A stretch of 64,000 nucleotides of DNA, taken from Selenomonas sp. oral taxon 892 str. F0426. Lineage in GTDB: Bacteria > Bacillota > Negativicutes > Selenomonadales > Selenomonadaceae. The notes beneath the pieces were generated by a model. It did not search any database. It was not told where the DNA came from and saw only the letters and a list, made by a program, of their open reading frames with translations. Shown here in pieces: positions 42,885 through 51,714 of the stretch (the stretch's first letter is position 1; every line of letters begins with the position of its first letter). The position numbers were made by a program, and so were the translations under genes. The stretch covers positions 62,001-126,000 of the forward strand of contig NZ_KI260523.1 of NCBI RefSeq assembly GCF_000468035.1. The letters run 5' to 3'.

Positions 42885-44338
42885 TGCCGTACCTCTCCCA
42901 GTCCAGTGCTCCCATCCAGGAGGCATTGGAACGGATGAAGCGCGCACGTCTTGTCCCCTTTGATGTGCCGGGACACAAGCGTGGGCGCGGGAATCCGGAG
43001 CTTGCGGCATTTCTCGGCGCTTCCTGCCTTGATGTCGATGTAAACTCTATGAAGATGCTCGATAATCTCTGTCATCCGGTCTCTGTGATTCGGGATGCAG
43101 AGATTTTGGCGGCGGAGGCATTCCGCGCTGCACATGCATTCTTCATGGTGAGCGGGACAACCGGCTCCGTGCAGGCGATGGTGCTTTCAGCCGTGGGGCG
43201 CGGTGATAAGATTATCATGCCGCGCAATGTCCATCGAAGCGCGATCAACGCACTGATTCTCTGCGGAGCAATTCCGATCTATGTGAATCCCGGCATTGAT
43301 GATATACTCGGCATTGCGCTCGGTATGCGCGTGGAGGATGTCGCTGCCGCGATCGCGCATCATCCGGATGCAAAGGCGGTCTTTGTCAACAATCCGACGT
43401 ATTACGGCATCTGCTCCGATCTGCGTGCGATTATAGAACTCGCACACGCCCACGGCATGAAGGTACTCGTGGACGAGGCACATGGAACACATCTCTATTT
43501 CAGTGATCGTCTGCCCGTTGCAGCGATGGACGCAGGTGCGGATATGGCAGCCATCAGCATGCATAAGTCCGGTGGTTCGCTGACCCAGAGTTCGCTCCTG
43601 CTCTGTTCGGACTCGATGCCGCTCGGCTACGTCCATCAGATCATCAATATCACACAGACGACGAGCGCATCCTATCTGCTTCTTGCGAGCCTCGACATCA
43701 GCCGCCGCAATCTGGCACTGCGCGGGCGGGAGGTCATTGACAAGATCATTGACCTCGTTGCCTATGCTCGCGATGAGATCAATGCGATCGGCGACTACTA
43801 TGCTTATGGGAGCGAGCTGATCGACGGCTCTGCAGTCTACGATTTTGACACAACAAAGCTTTCTGTTTTCACGCGGGCGACCGGGCTTGCAGGCATTGAG
43901 GTCTACGACATCCTGCGTGATGACTACGACATCCAGACGGAGTTCGGAGACATTGCGAATCTGCTCGCCTATGTGTCTGTCGGCGATCGTCCGAAGGACA
44001 TCGAACGCCTTGTCGCAGCGCTCGCGGAGATACGGCGGAACTACCGCAAGGATCCGTCCAAAACCCTCAAGATGGAATATATTGATCCAACGGTCATCTG
44101 TGGCCCGCAGGATGCCTTCTATGGAGAGAAGGAGGCTCTGCCAATTGCAGAAACATGCGGACGTATATGCAGTGAATTTGTTATGTGCTATCCTCCTGGG
44201 ATTCCCATTCTCGCGCCTGGAGAGCAGATCACGGAGGAGATCTTGACCTATATCCGCTATGCAAAGAAGAAGGGCTGTCAGATTACGGGACCGGAGGACA
44301 TGAGCATACGGCGTCTCAATGTGATGACGGAGTGTTAA
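42884..44338 (+). CDS. speA: Arginine/lysine/ornithine decarboxylase, short form
   Basis: A 484-residue PLP-dependent decarboxylase of the bacterial Orn/Lys/Arg class, close in length to Bacillus SpeA and lacking the N-terminal wing domain of the E. coli inducible enzymes. It has PFDVPGHKRGRG, the MVSGTTGSVQAM segment, VDEAHGTH and the PLP-lysine in SMHKSGGSLTQSS. With speE and speB downstream, arginine is the likely substrate: agmatine would be hydrolysed by SpeB. Lysine cannot be excluded by sequence alone. Start and stop are tightly coupled to its neighbours. Confidence 0.88.
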   Translation: MPYLSQSSAPIQEALERMKRARLVPFDVPGHKRGRGNPELAAFLGASCLDVDVNSMKMLDNLCHPVSVIRDAEILAAEAFRAAHAFFMVSGTTGSVQAMVLSAVGRGDKIIMPRNVHRSAINALILCGAIPIYVNPGIDDILGIALGMRVEDVAAAIAHHPDAKAVFVNNPTYYGICSDLRAIIELAHAHGMKVLVDEAHGTHLYFSDRLPVAAMDAGADMAAISMHKSGGSLTQSSLLLCSDSMPLGYVHQIINITQTTSASYLLLASLDISRRNLALRGREVIDKIIDLVAYARDEINAIGDYYAYGSELIDGSAVYDFDTTKLSVFTRATGLAGIEVYDILRDDYDIQTEFGDIANLLAYVSVGDRPKDIERLVAALAEIRRNYRKDPSKTLKMEYIDPTVICGPQDAFYGEKEALPIAETCGRICSEFVMCYPPGIPILAPGEQITEEILTYIRYAKKKGCQITGPEDMSIRRLNVMTEC

Positions 44339-44341
44339 ACG

Positions 44342-45202
44342 ATGGAATTTTGGTACACAGAACAACATACACCGGATGTGCGTTTCTCAATTCGCGTCAA
44401 TCGTCAGCTGTACAGCGGGCAGAGCGAATTCCAGCGCATTGATGTCTTCGAGTCGCCCGAGTTCGGGCGATTTCTGACGCTTGACGGCTATATGATGCTG
44501 ACAGAGAAGGATGAGTTCATCTATCACGAGATGATTACGCACGTTCCCATGTGCGTACATCCGGAGGCAGAGAACATCCTCGTGATTGGCGGCGGCGATG
44601 GGGGAACTGTGCGCGAGCTTCTGCGCTATCCTTCCATACGACATATTGACCTTGTGGAGATCGATGAGATGGTGGTCGATGTCTGCCGTGAATACCTGCC
44701 ATCGACGGCGTCATGTCTCTCGGATGAGCGCGTTCACATCCACTACGAGGACGGTCTTCGCTTTGTACGCAAACCCATCGACACATACGACCTCATTATC
44801 GTGGACTCGACGGATCCATTTGGACCGGGGGAAGGTCTTTTCACAAAAGAGTTCTACGGGAACTGCTTCAAGGCACTCAAAGAGGACGGCATCATGATCA
44901 ATCAGCATGAGAGCCCGTTTTACGAGCAGGATGCCTATGCAATGCAGCGTATGCACCAGCGCATTGTCCACTCATTCCCATTCAGTCGTGTGTATCAGGT
45001 ACATATACCGACTTATCCATCGGGACATTGGCTCTTCGGATTCTCGTCCAAGAACCGCCGCCCCGTGGATGGCGTGGACTTTGCACGTTGGAGGTCGCTC
45101 GGCATAAAGACACGCTATTACAACACACAGCTGCACGCAGCTGCATTTGCCCTGCCGAACTATGTGGAGGAGATACTCGAAGATGTGGAACCGCAACATT
45201 GA
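44342..45202 (+). CDS. speE: Spermidine synthase
   Basis: A 286-residue aminopropyltransferase. It joins an aminopropyl group from decarboxylated SAM to putrescine. The SAM-like site is VIGGGDGGTVRELLRYPS, with the catalytic Asp in IIVDSTDPFGPGEGLFTKEFY. The N-terminal beta domain has the conserved EFQRIDVFESPEFGRFL. It is 3 bases after speA and overlaps speB by 20 bases. No AdoMet decarboxylase (speD) is in the window. Confidence 0.94.
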   Translation: MEFWYTEQHTPDVRFSIRVNRQLYSGQSEFQRIDVFESPEFGRFLTLDGYMMLTEKDEFIYHEMITHVPMCVHPEAENILVIGGGDGGTVRELLRYPSIRHIDLVEIDEMVVDVCREYLPSTASCLSDERVHIHYEDGLRFVRKPIDTYDLIIVDSTDPFGPGEGLFTKEFYGNCFKALKEDGIMINQHESPFYEQDAYAMQRMHQRIVHSFPFSRVYQVHIPTYPSGHWLFGFSSKNRRPVDGVDFARWRSLGIKTRYYNTQLHAAAFALPNYVEEILEDVEPQH

Positions 45203-46064
45203 AACGTTTCTCGGATGTGACGGGACGTATGAGGACAGCCATATCGTGATCTTCGGCGCACCGTTTGACTCGACGACATCCTATCGCCCTGGAACACGCT
45301 TTGCTGCGCGTACCATGCGGGCAGAGTCCTACGGACTGGAGACGTACAGCCCCTATCAGGATCTTGATCTTGAGGATGCACACGCATTTGACGGCGGCGA
45401 TTTGGAGCTCCCATTCGGAGATACAAAGCGTGCGCTGGATATGATCCATACATTTACGAAGAATATTTTGACAGACGGACGGCTTCCCTTTCTGATTGGC
45501 GGCGAACATCTTGTGAGTCTGCCCGCGATCAAGGCGGCGGCGGAAAAACACCCCGATCTTGTCGTGATTCATTTCGACGCGCATACGGATCTCAGAGACG
45601 AATATCTCGGCAATCACCTCTCCCATGCGACGGTTATCCGCCGTGTTTGGGATTTCCTCGGCGACGGACGCATTCATCAGTTCGGCATTCGCAGCGGTGA
45701 ACGTGCGGAGTGGCAGTGGGCACGCGAGGGTCATACGAATCTTCGCCCTTTTACATTTGCAGGGCTCTCCGAAGCAATCGCAGAGGTCAAGGATCGTCCC
45801 GTATATCTCACCATAGACCTCGATGTGCTCGACCCATCGGCATTTCCGGGGACGGGAACCCCCGAGGCGGGCGGTGTGACCTTTGTCGAACTCATGAAGG
45901 CAGCCCTTTCCGTGATTCGTGGATGTCATATCGTTGCCTGTGATATGGTCGAACTCTCGCCGCCGCTCGATCCGAGCGGTACATCGACGGCGACGGCACT
46001 CAAGCTCCTGCGGGAGATGATCCTTGCACTTGAGTCAGATTTTATCCGCCCGCAAACAGTATGA
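45183..46064 (+). CDS. speB: Agmatinase
   Basis: A 293-residue ureohydrolase that converts agmatine to putrescine and urea. The two-manganese site is intact: His in IGGEHLVS, Asp/His/Asp in HFDAHTDLRDEY and two Asp in LTIDLDVLDPS; PGTGTPEAGG is also conserved. The ATG at 45183 lies inside speE, after a GGAGGAG about 13 bases upstream; reinitiation is likely. It completes an arginine-agmatine-putrescine-spermidine route with its two neighbours. Confidence 0.92.
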   Translation: MWNRNIETFLGCDGTYEDSHIVIFGAPFDSTTSYRPGTRFAARTMRAESYGLETYSPYQDLDLEDAHAFDGGDLELPFGDTKRALDMIHTFTKNILTDGRLPFLIGGEHLVSLPAIKAAAEKHPDLVVIHFDAHTDLRDEYLGNHLSHATVIRRVWDFLGDGRIHQFGIRSGERAEWQWAREGHTNLRPFTFAGLSEAIAEVKDRPVYLTIDLDVLDPSAFPGTGTPEAGGVTFVELMKAALSVIRGCHIVACDMVELSPPLDPSGTSTATALKLLREMILALESDFIRPQTV

Positions 46065-46073
46065 GGATTTCGT

Positions 46074-46102
46074 TTGATACCTGCGGAGCGATTTGTTATA
46101 AT
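46074..46102 (+). promoter_or_regulatory. Promoter for gatCAB
   Basis: TTGATA at 46074-46079 and perfect TATAAT at 46097-46102 with a 17-base spacer. A start near 46109 argues against translation from the in-frame ATG at 46112 and for the one at 46136. Confidence 0.8.
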
Positions 46103-46135
46103 GATTCGGATATGACAAAGAAAGACGGTGGAGGC

Positions 46136-46426
46136 ATGAAGGTAACGGAACAGGATCTCACGACAACGGCGCATCTCTCGCGCCTTACGATTCCTGCAGA
46201 AGAAAAAGAAGAAGCACTCAAAACATTGGGGGATTTTCTAACGTATGTGGATAACCTTTCCAATGTCGATACAGAGCATGTGCATCCGACGACGTATGCA
46301 CTGCCCATCGAGAATGTCTTCCGTGCCGACGAGGTGCGCCCGTCCCTTTCCAATGAGGCGGCACTCTCGAATGCCCCTCTTGCAGAGGACGGCTATTTCA
46401 AAGTACCGAAAGTACTCGAGGGGTAA
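46136..46426 (+). CDS. gatC: Asp/Glu-tRNA amidotransferase subunit GatC
   Basis: A 96-residue GatC, which stabilises GatA and GatB. The family pattern HLSRLTIPAEEKEEALKTLGDFLTYVDNL is followed by the extended C-terminal strand. GGAGG ends two bases before the ATG, unusually close; the alternative ATG at 46112 has no ribosome site. It leads the gatCAB operon. Confidence 0.92.
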   Translation: MKVTEQDLTTTAHLSRLTIPAEEKEEALKTLGDFLTYVDNLSNVDTEHVHPTTYALPIENVFRADEVRPSLSNEAALSNAPLAEDGYFKVPKVLEG

Positions 46427-46438
46427 GGAGGAACTGTT

Positions 46439-47905
46439 TTGAGTCTATATGAAAAACCGGCGCATATCCTGCATGATATGCTTACGCGCAAGGAGATCAG
46501 CGCACGCGAACTGACCGAAGATGTACTCTCCCGTATAGATGCGGTCGAAAATGAGGTTGGTGCGTATCTTCTTGAAATGCGTGAAACGGCGATTGCCGAG
46601 GCGAATCGCGTGGATGCGAAGATCGCAGCGGGGAAGGAGATTCATTTCCTCGCGGGCATTCCGGGCGCAATTAAGGACAATATCTGTACGAAGGGCGTGC
46701 GCACGACAGCAGGATCAAAGATTCTGGAGAGCTTTGTTCCGCCCTATGATGCTACGGTTATGACAAAACTGCATGATGCGGACGCTGTCATCCTTGGCAA
46801 GGCAAACCTTGACGAGTTTGCAATGGGCGGCTCGACGGAGAACTCTGCCTATCACCCGACCCATAATCCGTGGGACACGGAGCGTGTCCCCGGCGGATCG
46901 TCGGGCGGCAGTGCGGCGGCGGTTGCATCGGGGACGGCGATCTGGGCGCTTGGCAGCGATACGGGCGGCTCGATTCGTCAGCCCGCCTCGTTCTGCGGCA
47001 TTGTTGGTCTGAAGCCGACCTATGGGCGCGTCTCCCGCTACGGACTTATGGCGTATGCTTCCTCCCTTGATCAGATCGGCCCCCTCACACGCGATGTCAC
47101 GGATGCCGCACATCTCATGAATGTCATTGCGGGGCACGATGTCATGGATTCGACGGCAAGCAGGGCAGATGTACCGGACTATACGAAGGCATTGCAGAAT
47201 GATGTAAAGGGACTCAAGATCGGTCTGCCCAAGGAATACTTCATCTCGGGAATGGACAGTGATGTTGAAGCCTCTGTCCGCATGGCGATTGCGGATGTTG
47301 AAGCGATGGGAGCGGAAGTGCGCGAGATTTCACTCCCGCACACGGACTATGCCGTCTCGACCTACTATCTGATTGCACCCGCAGAGGCGGCGACCAACCT
47401 CGAGCGTTATGACGGTGTCAGCTACGGTGTACGCGTCGATGGGGAAGATCTCGTCGACATGATGACGCGCACGCGCACGGAGAAATTCGGTGCGGAGGTC
47501 AAACGCCGCATCCTCATCGGCAACTATGCTCTTTCTGCGGGCTACTACGACGCATACTATCTCAAGGCACTCAAGGTGCGGACACTCATTCAGCAGGACT
47601 TCACACGTGCCTTTGAGGAGGTCGATGTTATCATGACACCGACCGCGCCGACCCCCGCGTATAAGATTGGCGAGATGACAAGCCCCCTGCAGATGTACCT
47701 GCAGGACATCTCGACCGTGCCTCTCAACCTCGCCGGCCTTCCCGGTATCTCCGTTCCCTGTGGCTTTACCGCAGCGGGCCTTCCCATCGGACTGCAGATC
47801 ATCGGACGTCCGCTCGCGGAGGAGACGATCCTGCGTGCGGCATATGCCTATGAGCAGGCACATGATTTCCATACAAAAATGGCGCCGATTGGAGGAAAGG
47901 CATGA
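46439..47905 (+). CDS. gatA: Asp/Glu-tRNA amidotransferase subunit GatA
   Basis: A 488-residue amidase-signature enzyme that releases ammonia from glutamine for GatB. The Ser-Ser-Lys triad is visible: Lys in [11 protein letters not shown], Ser in the Gly/Ser-rich [14 protein letters not shown] and Ser in [12 protein letters not shown]. It starts at TTG 46439, 7 bases after AAGGAGG. It overlaps gatB by four bases. Confidence 0.96.
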   Translation: MSLYEKPAHILHDMLTRKEISARELTEDVLSRIDAVENEVGAYLLEMRETAIAEANRVDAKIAAGKEIHFLAGIPGAIKDNICTKGVRTTAGSKILESFVPPYDATVMTKLHDADAVILGKANLDEFAMGGSTENSAYHPTHNPWDTERVPGGSSGGSAAAVASGTAIWALGSDTGGSIRQPASFCGIVGLKPTYGRVSRYGLMAYASSLDQIGPLTRDVTDAAHLMNVIAGHDVMDSTASRADVPDYTKALQNDVKGLKIGLPKEYFISGMDSDVEASVRMAIADVEAMGAEVREISLPHTDYAVSTYYLIAPAEAATNLERYDGVSYGVRVDGEDLVDMMTRTRTEKFGAEVKRRILIGNYALSAGYYDAYYLKALKVRTLIQQDFTRAFEEVDVIMTPTAPTPAYKIGEMTSPLQMYLQDISTVPLNLAGLPGISVPCGFTAAGLPIGLQIIGRPLAEETILRAAYAYEQAHDFHTKMAPIGGKA

Positions 47906-49341
47906 AATACGAAACCGTCATCGGTCTTGAGATTCACTGTGAACTCAAGACAAAGACCAAGATTTTCTGCGGCTGTGCGACGGGCTTCGGCGCAGATCAG
48001 AATACGCATGTCTGTCCCGTCTGCCTTGGGCTTCCCGGTGTCCTGCCCGTCGTCAATCGTCAGGTCGTAAACTACGCCATCAAGGCAGGGCTTGCAACCA
48101 ACTGTGAAATCAACGGGTACAGCAAGTTCGACCGCAAGAACTATTACTATCCCGACCTTCCGAAGAACTTCCAGACCTCACAGTTCGACCTCCCGATTGC
48201 TGAGCACGGCTGGGTGGATATTGACACGGAGGCGGGCAAGAAACGCATCCGTCTGACCCGCATCCACATGGAGGAGGATGCAGGGAAGCTCGTGCACTCC
48301 GGCACGACGATCAAGGATTCCTCCTCGTCCAACGTGGATTACAACCGTACGGGCGTGCCCCTGCTTGAAATCGTCTCCGAGCCGGATATGTCCTCGGCGG
48401 AAGAAGCACGTGCCTACATGGAGAAGATCAAGACGATCATGGAGTACATCGATGTCTCCAACTGCCGCATGGAGGAGGGGAATCTCCGCGCAGACATCAA
48501 CGTTTCTCTGCGTCCCGTCGGCTCGGATAAACTGGGCACACGCACGGAGATGAAGAACATCAACTCCTTCAAGGCACTTGAGGATGCCATCAACTACGAA
48601 ATCGAGCGTCAGACCGAGGTGCTCGAGGACGGCGGTCATATCATTCAGGAAACGCGCACATGGGATCCAGAGCGCGGCATTACCCTCTCCATGCGCAGCA
48701 AGGAGGAGGCACATGACTACCGCTATATGCCGGAGCCTGACCTGCCGCCGATTGTGACGAGCGCGGAGGAGATCGAGGCGATCCGCAAGGAGCTTCCCGA
48801 GCTGCCCGATGCTCGCCGTGCTCGTCTGATGGATGAAGCGGGGCTTTCCGCTTACGATGCGGGCATCATTACAAGCTCACGTGCGATGGCGGAATACTAC
48901 GATGCCATTACGGCGACGGGCGCGGACGCGAAACTCGCGGCAAACTGGCTGATGGGCGATCTCGCAAAGAACCTCAATGCAGAGGGCAAGACGATCGAGG
49001 ATTCACCCGTTGATGCAAAGCGTCTCGGTGAGATGATCCTGCTCATCTCGAAGGGCACGATTTCCTCGAAGATCGGCAAAACCGTATTCAAGGAGATGTG
49101 GATATCGCCCAATGCACCGGAAAAGATCGTTGCGGACAAGGGGCTTGTCCAGATCACCGACACAAAGGAGATCGAGGATATTGTCGATCAGGTCATCGCA
49201 GCGAACACAAAAGCCGTTGAGGACTATAAGGGCGGCAACAAAAAGGCAATCGGTGCACTTGTCGGACAGGTGATGAAGCAGTCCAAGGGTAAGGCGAACC
49301 CACAGATGGTCAACGTACTCTTGGCAAAAAAACTCGGCTGA
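47902..49341 (+). CDS. gatB: Asp/Glu-tRNA amidotransferase subunit GatB
   Basis: A 479-residue GatB, which phosphorylates and amidates Glu-tRNA(Gln) and/or Asp-tRNA(Asn). It opens with [22 protein letters not shown], a zinc and substrate segment, and has [19 protein letters not shown]. The C-terminal YqeY-like tail binds tRNA. Its presence implies that Gln-tRNA (or Asn-tRNA) is made indirectly. A strong terminator follows. Confidence 0.97.
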   Translation: MKYETVIGLEIHCELKTKTKIFCGCATGFGADQNTHVCPVCLGLPGVLPVVNRQVVNYAIKAGLATNCEINGYSKFDRKNYYYPDLPKNFQTSQFDLPIAEHGWVDIDTEAGKKRIRLTRIHMEEDAGKLVHSGTTIKDSSSSNVDYNRTGVPLLEIVSEPDMSSAEEARAYMEKIKTIMEYIDVSNCRMEEGNLRADINVSLRPVGSDKLGTRTEMKNINSFKALEDAINYEIERQTEVLEDGGHIIQETRTWDPERGITLSMRSKEEAHDYRYMPEPDLPPIVTSAEEIEAIRKELPELPDARRARLMDEAGLSAYDAGIITSSRAMAEYYDAITATGADAKLAANWLMGDLAKNLNAEGKTIEDSPVDAKRLGEMILLISKGTISSKIGKTVFKEMWISPNAPEKIVADKGLVQITDTKEIEDIVDQVIAANTKAVEDYKGGNKKAIGALVGQVMKQSKGKANPQMVNVLLAKKLG

Positions 49342-49344
49342 GAC

Positions 49345-49379
49345 AAACAGCCTTTTCCGAAAGGGAAAGGCTGTTTTTG
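49345..49379 (+). terminator. Terminator after gatB
   Basis: A long stem, AAACAGCCTTT with AAAGGCTGTTT plus inner pairs, around a GAAA-type loop, then T residues. Confidence 0.92.
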
Positions 49380-49396
49380 TCAAAGGGGGCATTTCC

Positions 49397-50065
49397 ATGA
49401 ACTATAAAGCCGCTGTATTTGATTTGGACGGAACACTTGTCAACTCACTGGACGATCTGGCGGACAGTGCCAACGCCACACTTCGCGCACACAGCTTTCC
49501 CATGCATCAGGTGGAGGCATATCGCTATTTTGTCGGAGACGGAACACGAAAGCTGATGGAACGCATTCTCCCGCAGGAGTACGCTGCAGATATGACCTTT
49601 GTGGAGCAATTTATGTCGAAGTACAAGGATCGCTATGCGCGGAATCTGCTCAAAAAGACGAAGCCATACGACGGCATTATGGAGATGCTTGAGGAACTGC
49701 GGAGACGCGGTATTCCGATAGCAGTCTGCACAAACAAACATCAGTCTGCGGCAGAGATGATTGTGAAGACGCTTTTCCCGCACGGTATTTTTCAGGAAAT
49801 CATCGGCGATCAGGAAGGACTGCCGCGTAAACCCGACCCGCAAAAGGTGCTTCAGATCATGAGAAATTTGGGAGTTACGGGAGAGCAAACCGCATATTTT
49901 GGCGATACAGACGTAGACATGGACACAGCACGCAATGCAGGAGCGTTTGCGGTCGGCGTTCTCTGGGGATTCCGACCAGAGGAGGAACTCGTGGCACATG
50001 GGGCAGATGTTCTCCTGACACATCCGATGGAACTATTTGAAAAGGTGACGTTTGCAGAGCGATGA
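49397..50065 (+). CDS. gph: HAD family phosphatase (phosphoglycolate phosphatase-like)
   Basis: A 222-residue HAD hydrolase. Motif I FDLDGTLVNSL holds the nucleophilic Asp, motif II is VCTNKH, and motif IV YFGDTDVDMDTARNAG binds magnesium. A helical cap (residues about 18-85) resembles phosphoglycolate phosphatases. Substrate is not certain from sequence. It follows the gatB terminator by 18 bases and overlaps the next gene (ATGA). Confidence 0.87.
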   Translation: MNYKAAVFDLDGTLVNSLDDLADSANATLRAHSFPMHQVEAYRYFVGDGTRKLMERILPQEYAADMTFVEQFMSKYKDRYARNLLKKTKPYDGIMEMLEELRRRGIPIAVCTNKHQSAAEMIVKTLFPHGIFQEIIGDQEGLPRKPDPQKVLQIMRNLGVTGEQTAYFGDTDVDMDTARNAGAFAVGVLWGFRPEEELVAHGADVLLTHPMELFEKVTFAER

Positions 50066-51456
50066 AACATAGAAAAACGATAAAGCAAGCCGCGCAGACG
50101 ATTCCCGTCTGCAAAGGGCGAACCTATGAACTTCAAATTGACCGCCTCGGAACGAGCGGTGAGGGAGTCGGACGCTATGACAACTTTACTGTCTTTGTCC
50201 CGAATGCGCTCCCGGGCGAGAACGTCTCCGTCATCATAGAAGAAGTAAAGAACAGCTATGCACGCGGACGCATCAAGCAGATCCTGCATGAGAGTGTCGA
50301 TCGTGTTGCCCCCCTCTGTGAACTCTACGAGGAATGCGGCGGCTGTCAGCTCCAACACCTCTCCTATGAGGTACAGCTGCGTGCAAAACGTGCACAGGTC
50401 GTAGACGCATTGACCCATATCGGCAAGCTCCCGCAGATTCCCGTGATGGAAACGCTGCGTGCAGAAGAACCGTGGAACTATCGGAACAAGATGCAGTTTC
50501 CAATTGGACGAAATAGCGGAAAGATCGTGATTGGCTGCTTTGCACAGGGCAGTCACAGGATTATCAATACGGAAAACTGCCACATCCAACGTGCGGAGAA
50601 CAACGACCTTGCAAATGCTGTGCGTGCGATCGCAGAGCATCTCCACATTCCGGTCTATAACGAGGACACACACAAGGGGGTTCTGCGCCACATTGTCGGG
50701 CGCGTCGGACGCAGCAACGATCTCATGGCGGTCATTGTCACTGCAACAAAGCAGCTCCCACGCGCAAAGGACTTTGTTCGCATGATGCGCGAGCGTCTGC
50801 CAAACCTCGTCAGTGTCCATCAGAATATCCAGACCTATCACAACAACGTCATCATGGGACGCGACACACAGCTGCTCTGGGGACGACCGACAATTATCGA
50901 TTCTTTGGGGTGGCTGAACTTCCACATCTCCCCGCGTTCCTTCTTTCAGGTCAATACAAGACAGGCAGAGCGCCTTTACAAGCAGGCACTCGCCTATGCC
51001 GACCTGCATGGGACAGAGACTGTCATCGACGCCTATTGCGGCACAGGAACAATTACGCTGTTTCTTGCTCAAAAAGCGCGAAAGGTCTACGGCATCGAAA
51101 TCGTACAGCCCGCCATCCTCGATGCGCGAAAAAATGCACGCGACAACCACATAAAGAACGCCGAGTTCATCGTTGGCGATGCGACCGCAGTCATGCCTGC
51201 GCTCTACAAGCAGGGCATTCGCCCCAATGTTGTCGTCGTCGACCCGCCGCGTGCCGGCTGCACCGAAACCGTCCTGCGCACCTTCGCAAATATGAAGCCG
51301 CAGCGCATCGTCTACGTCTCCTGCAACCCTGCAACACTAGCACGCGACCTCGCCATCCTGAAAGAACTCGGTTATCTTGCGCAGGAAGTTCAGCCGGTGG
51401 ATCTCTTTCCACAGACTTCGCATGTCGAGACGGTAGTTCTGCTGTCTCGTACGTGA
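50062..51456 (+). CDS. rlmD: 23S rRNA (uracil-5-)-methyltransferase, RlmD/RlmCD family
   Basis: A 464-residue RumA-type SAM methyltransferase. An N-terminal TRAM domain (residues about 15-80) is followed by an iron-sulfur segment APLCELYEECGGCQLQHLSY. The Rossmann motif is DAYCGTGTITLFLAQKA, DPPRAGC follows, and the catalytic Cys lies in IVYVSCNPATLARDL. In Firmicutes one such enzyme (RlmCD) may modify both U747 and U1939 of 23S rRNA. It is coupled to the HAD gene. Confidence 0.92.
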   Translation: MKHRKTIKQAAQTIPVCKGRTYELQIDRLGTSGEGVGRYDNFTVFVPNALPGENVSVIIEEVKNSYARGRIKQILHESVDRVAPLCELYEECGGCQLQHLSYEVQLRAKRAQVVDALTHIGKLPQIPVMETLRAEEPWNYRNKMQFPIGRNSGKIVIGCFAQGSHRIINTENCHIQRAENNDLANAVRAIAEHLHIPVYNEDTHKGVLRHIVGRVGRSNDLMAVIVTATKQLPRAKDFVRMMRERLPNLVSVHQNIQTYHNNVIMGRDTQLLWGRPTIIDSLGWLNFHISPRSFFQVNTRQAERLYKQALAYADLHGTETVIDAYCGTGTITLFLAQKARKVYGIEIVQPAILDARKNARDNHIKNAEFIVGDATAVMPALYKQGIRPNVVVVDPPRAGCTETVLRTFANMKPQRIVYVSCNPATLARDLAILKELGYLAQEVQPVDLFPQTSHVETVVLLSRT

Positions 51457-51486
51457 AAGTAAAAGCACATAGAAAACCTTGAAACC

Positions 51487-51540
51487 AAAGGGATTCCGAC
51501 AGATACGCTCTCCAGGGGAGATCTGCAGATCCCTTTTTTC
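51487..51540 (+). terminator. Terminator after the rRNA methyltransferase gene
   Basis: AAAGGGAT pairs with ATCCCTTT, with an inner AGAT/ATCT and CTCC/GGAG stem, followed by six T residues. Confidence 0.8.
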
Positions 51541-51634
51541 GTTCTATAACAATCGTTCTAACCACTGTAAGAAATTCTTCAGCGGACTCTAGAATGGCAA
51601 AGATGAATGTATCATAAAATTTTTCTGAAAACAG

Positions 51635-51662
51635 TGGATTTTCTCTTATCTTATGCTATACT
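51635..51662 (+). promoter_or_regulatory. Promoter for the TonB-dependent receptor
   Basis: TATACT at 51657-51662 carries an extended -10 TG two bases upstream; the -35 (TGGATT, 51635-51640) is weak, which an extended -10 can tolerate. A start near 51669 gives a leader of about 46 bases, too short for a riboswitch. Confidence 0.6.
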
Positions 51663-51668
51663 AAGAAA

Positions 51669-51687
51669 GATATTTAATTTCATTTTC
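51669..51687 (+). promoter_or_regulatory. Possible Fur-like operator
   Basis: GATATTTAATTTCATTTTC matches the E. coli 19-base Fur consensus at 13 positions by my count and lies at the predicted transcription start of the receptor gene. In an AT-rich leader such a match can be chance. Confidence 0.3.
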
Positions 51688-51714
51688 AGGGATGGACTTC
51701 AAGGAGGACGCAGC

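Noticed and set aside
46112-46135. An earlier ATG for gatC
   Set aside because: It is only a few bases after the predicted transcription start and has no ribosome site.
51607-51714. An upstream in-frame ATG for the receptor
   Set aside because: It precedes the promoter and would put 36 extra residues before a clear signal peptide; AAGGAGG points to 51715.
51541-51714. A cobalamin or other riboswitch before the receptor
   Set aside because: The leader downstream of the likely promoter is only about 46 bases, too short for a known riboswitch of this kind.
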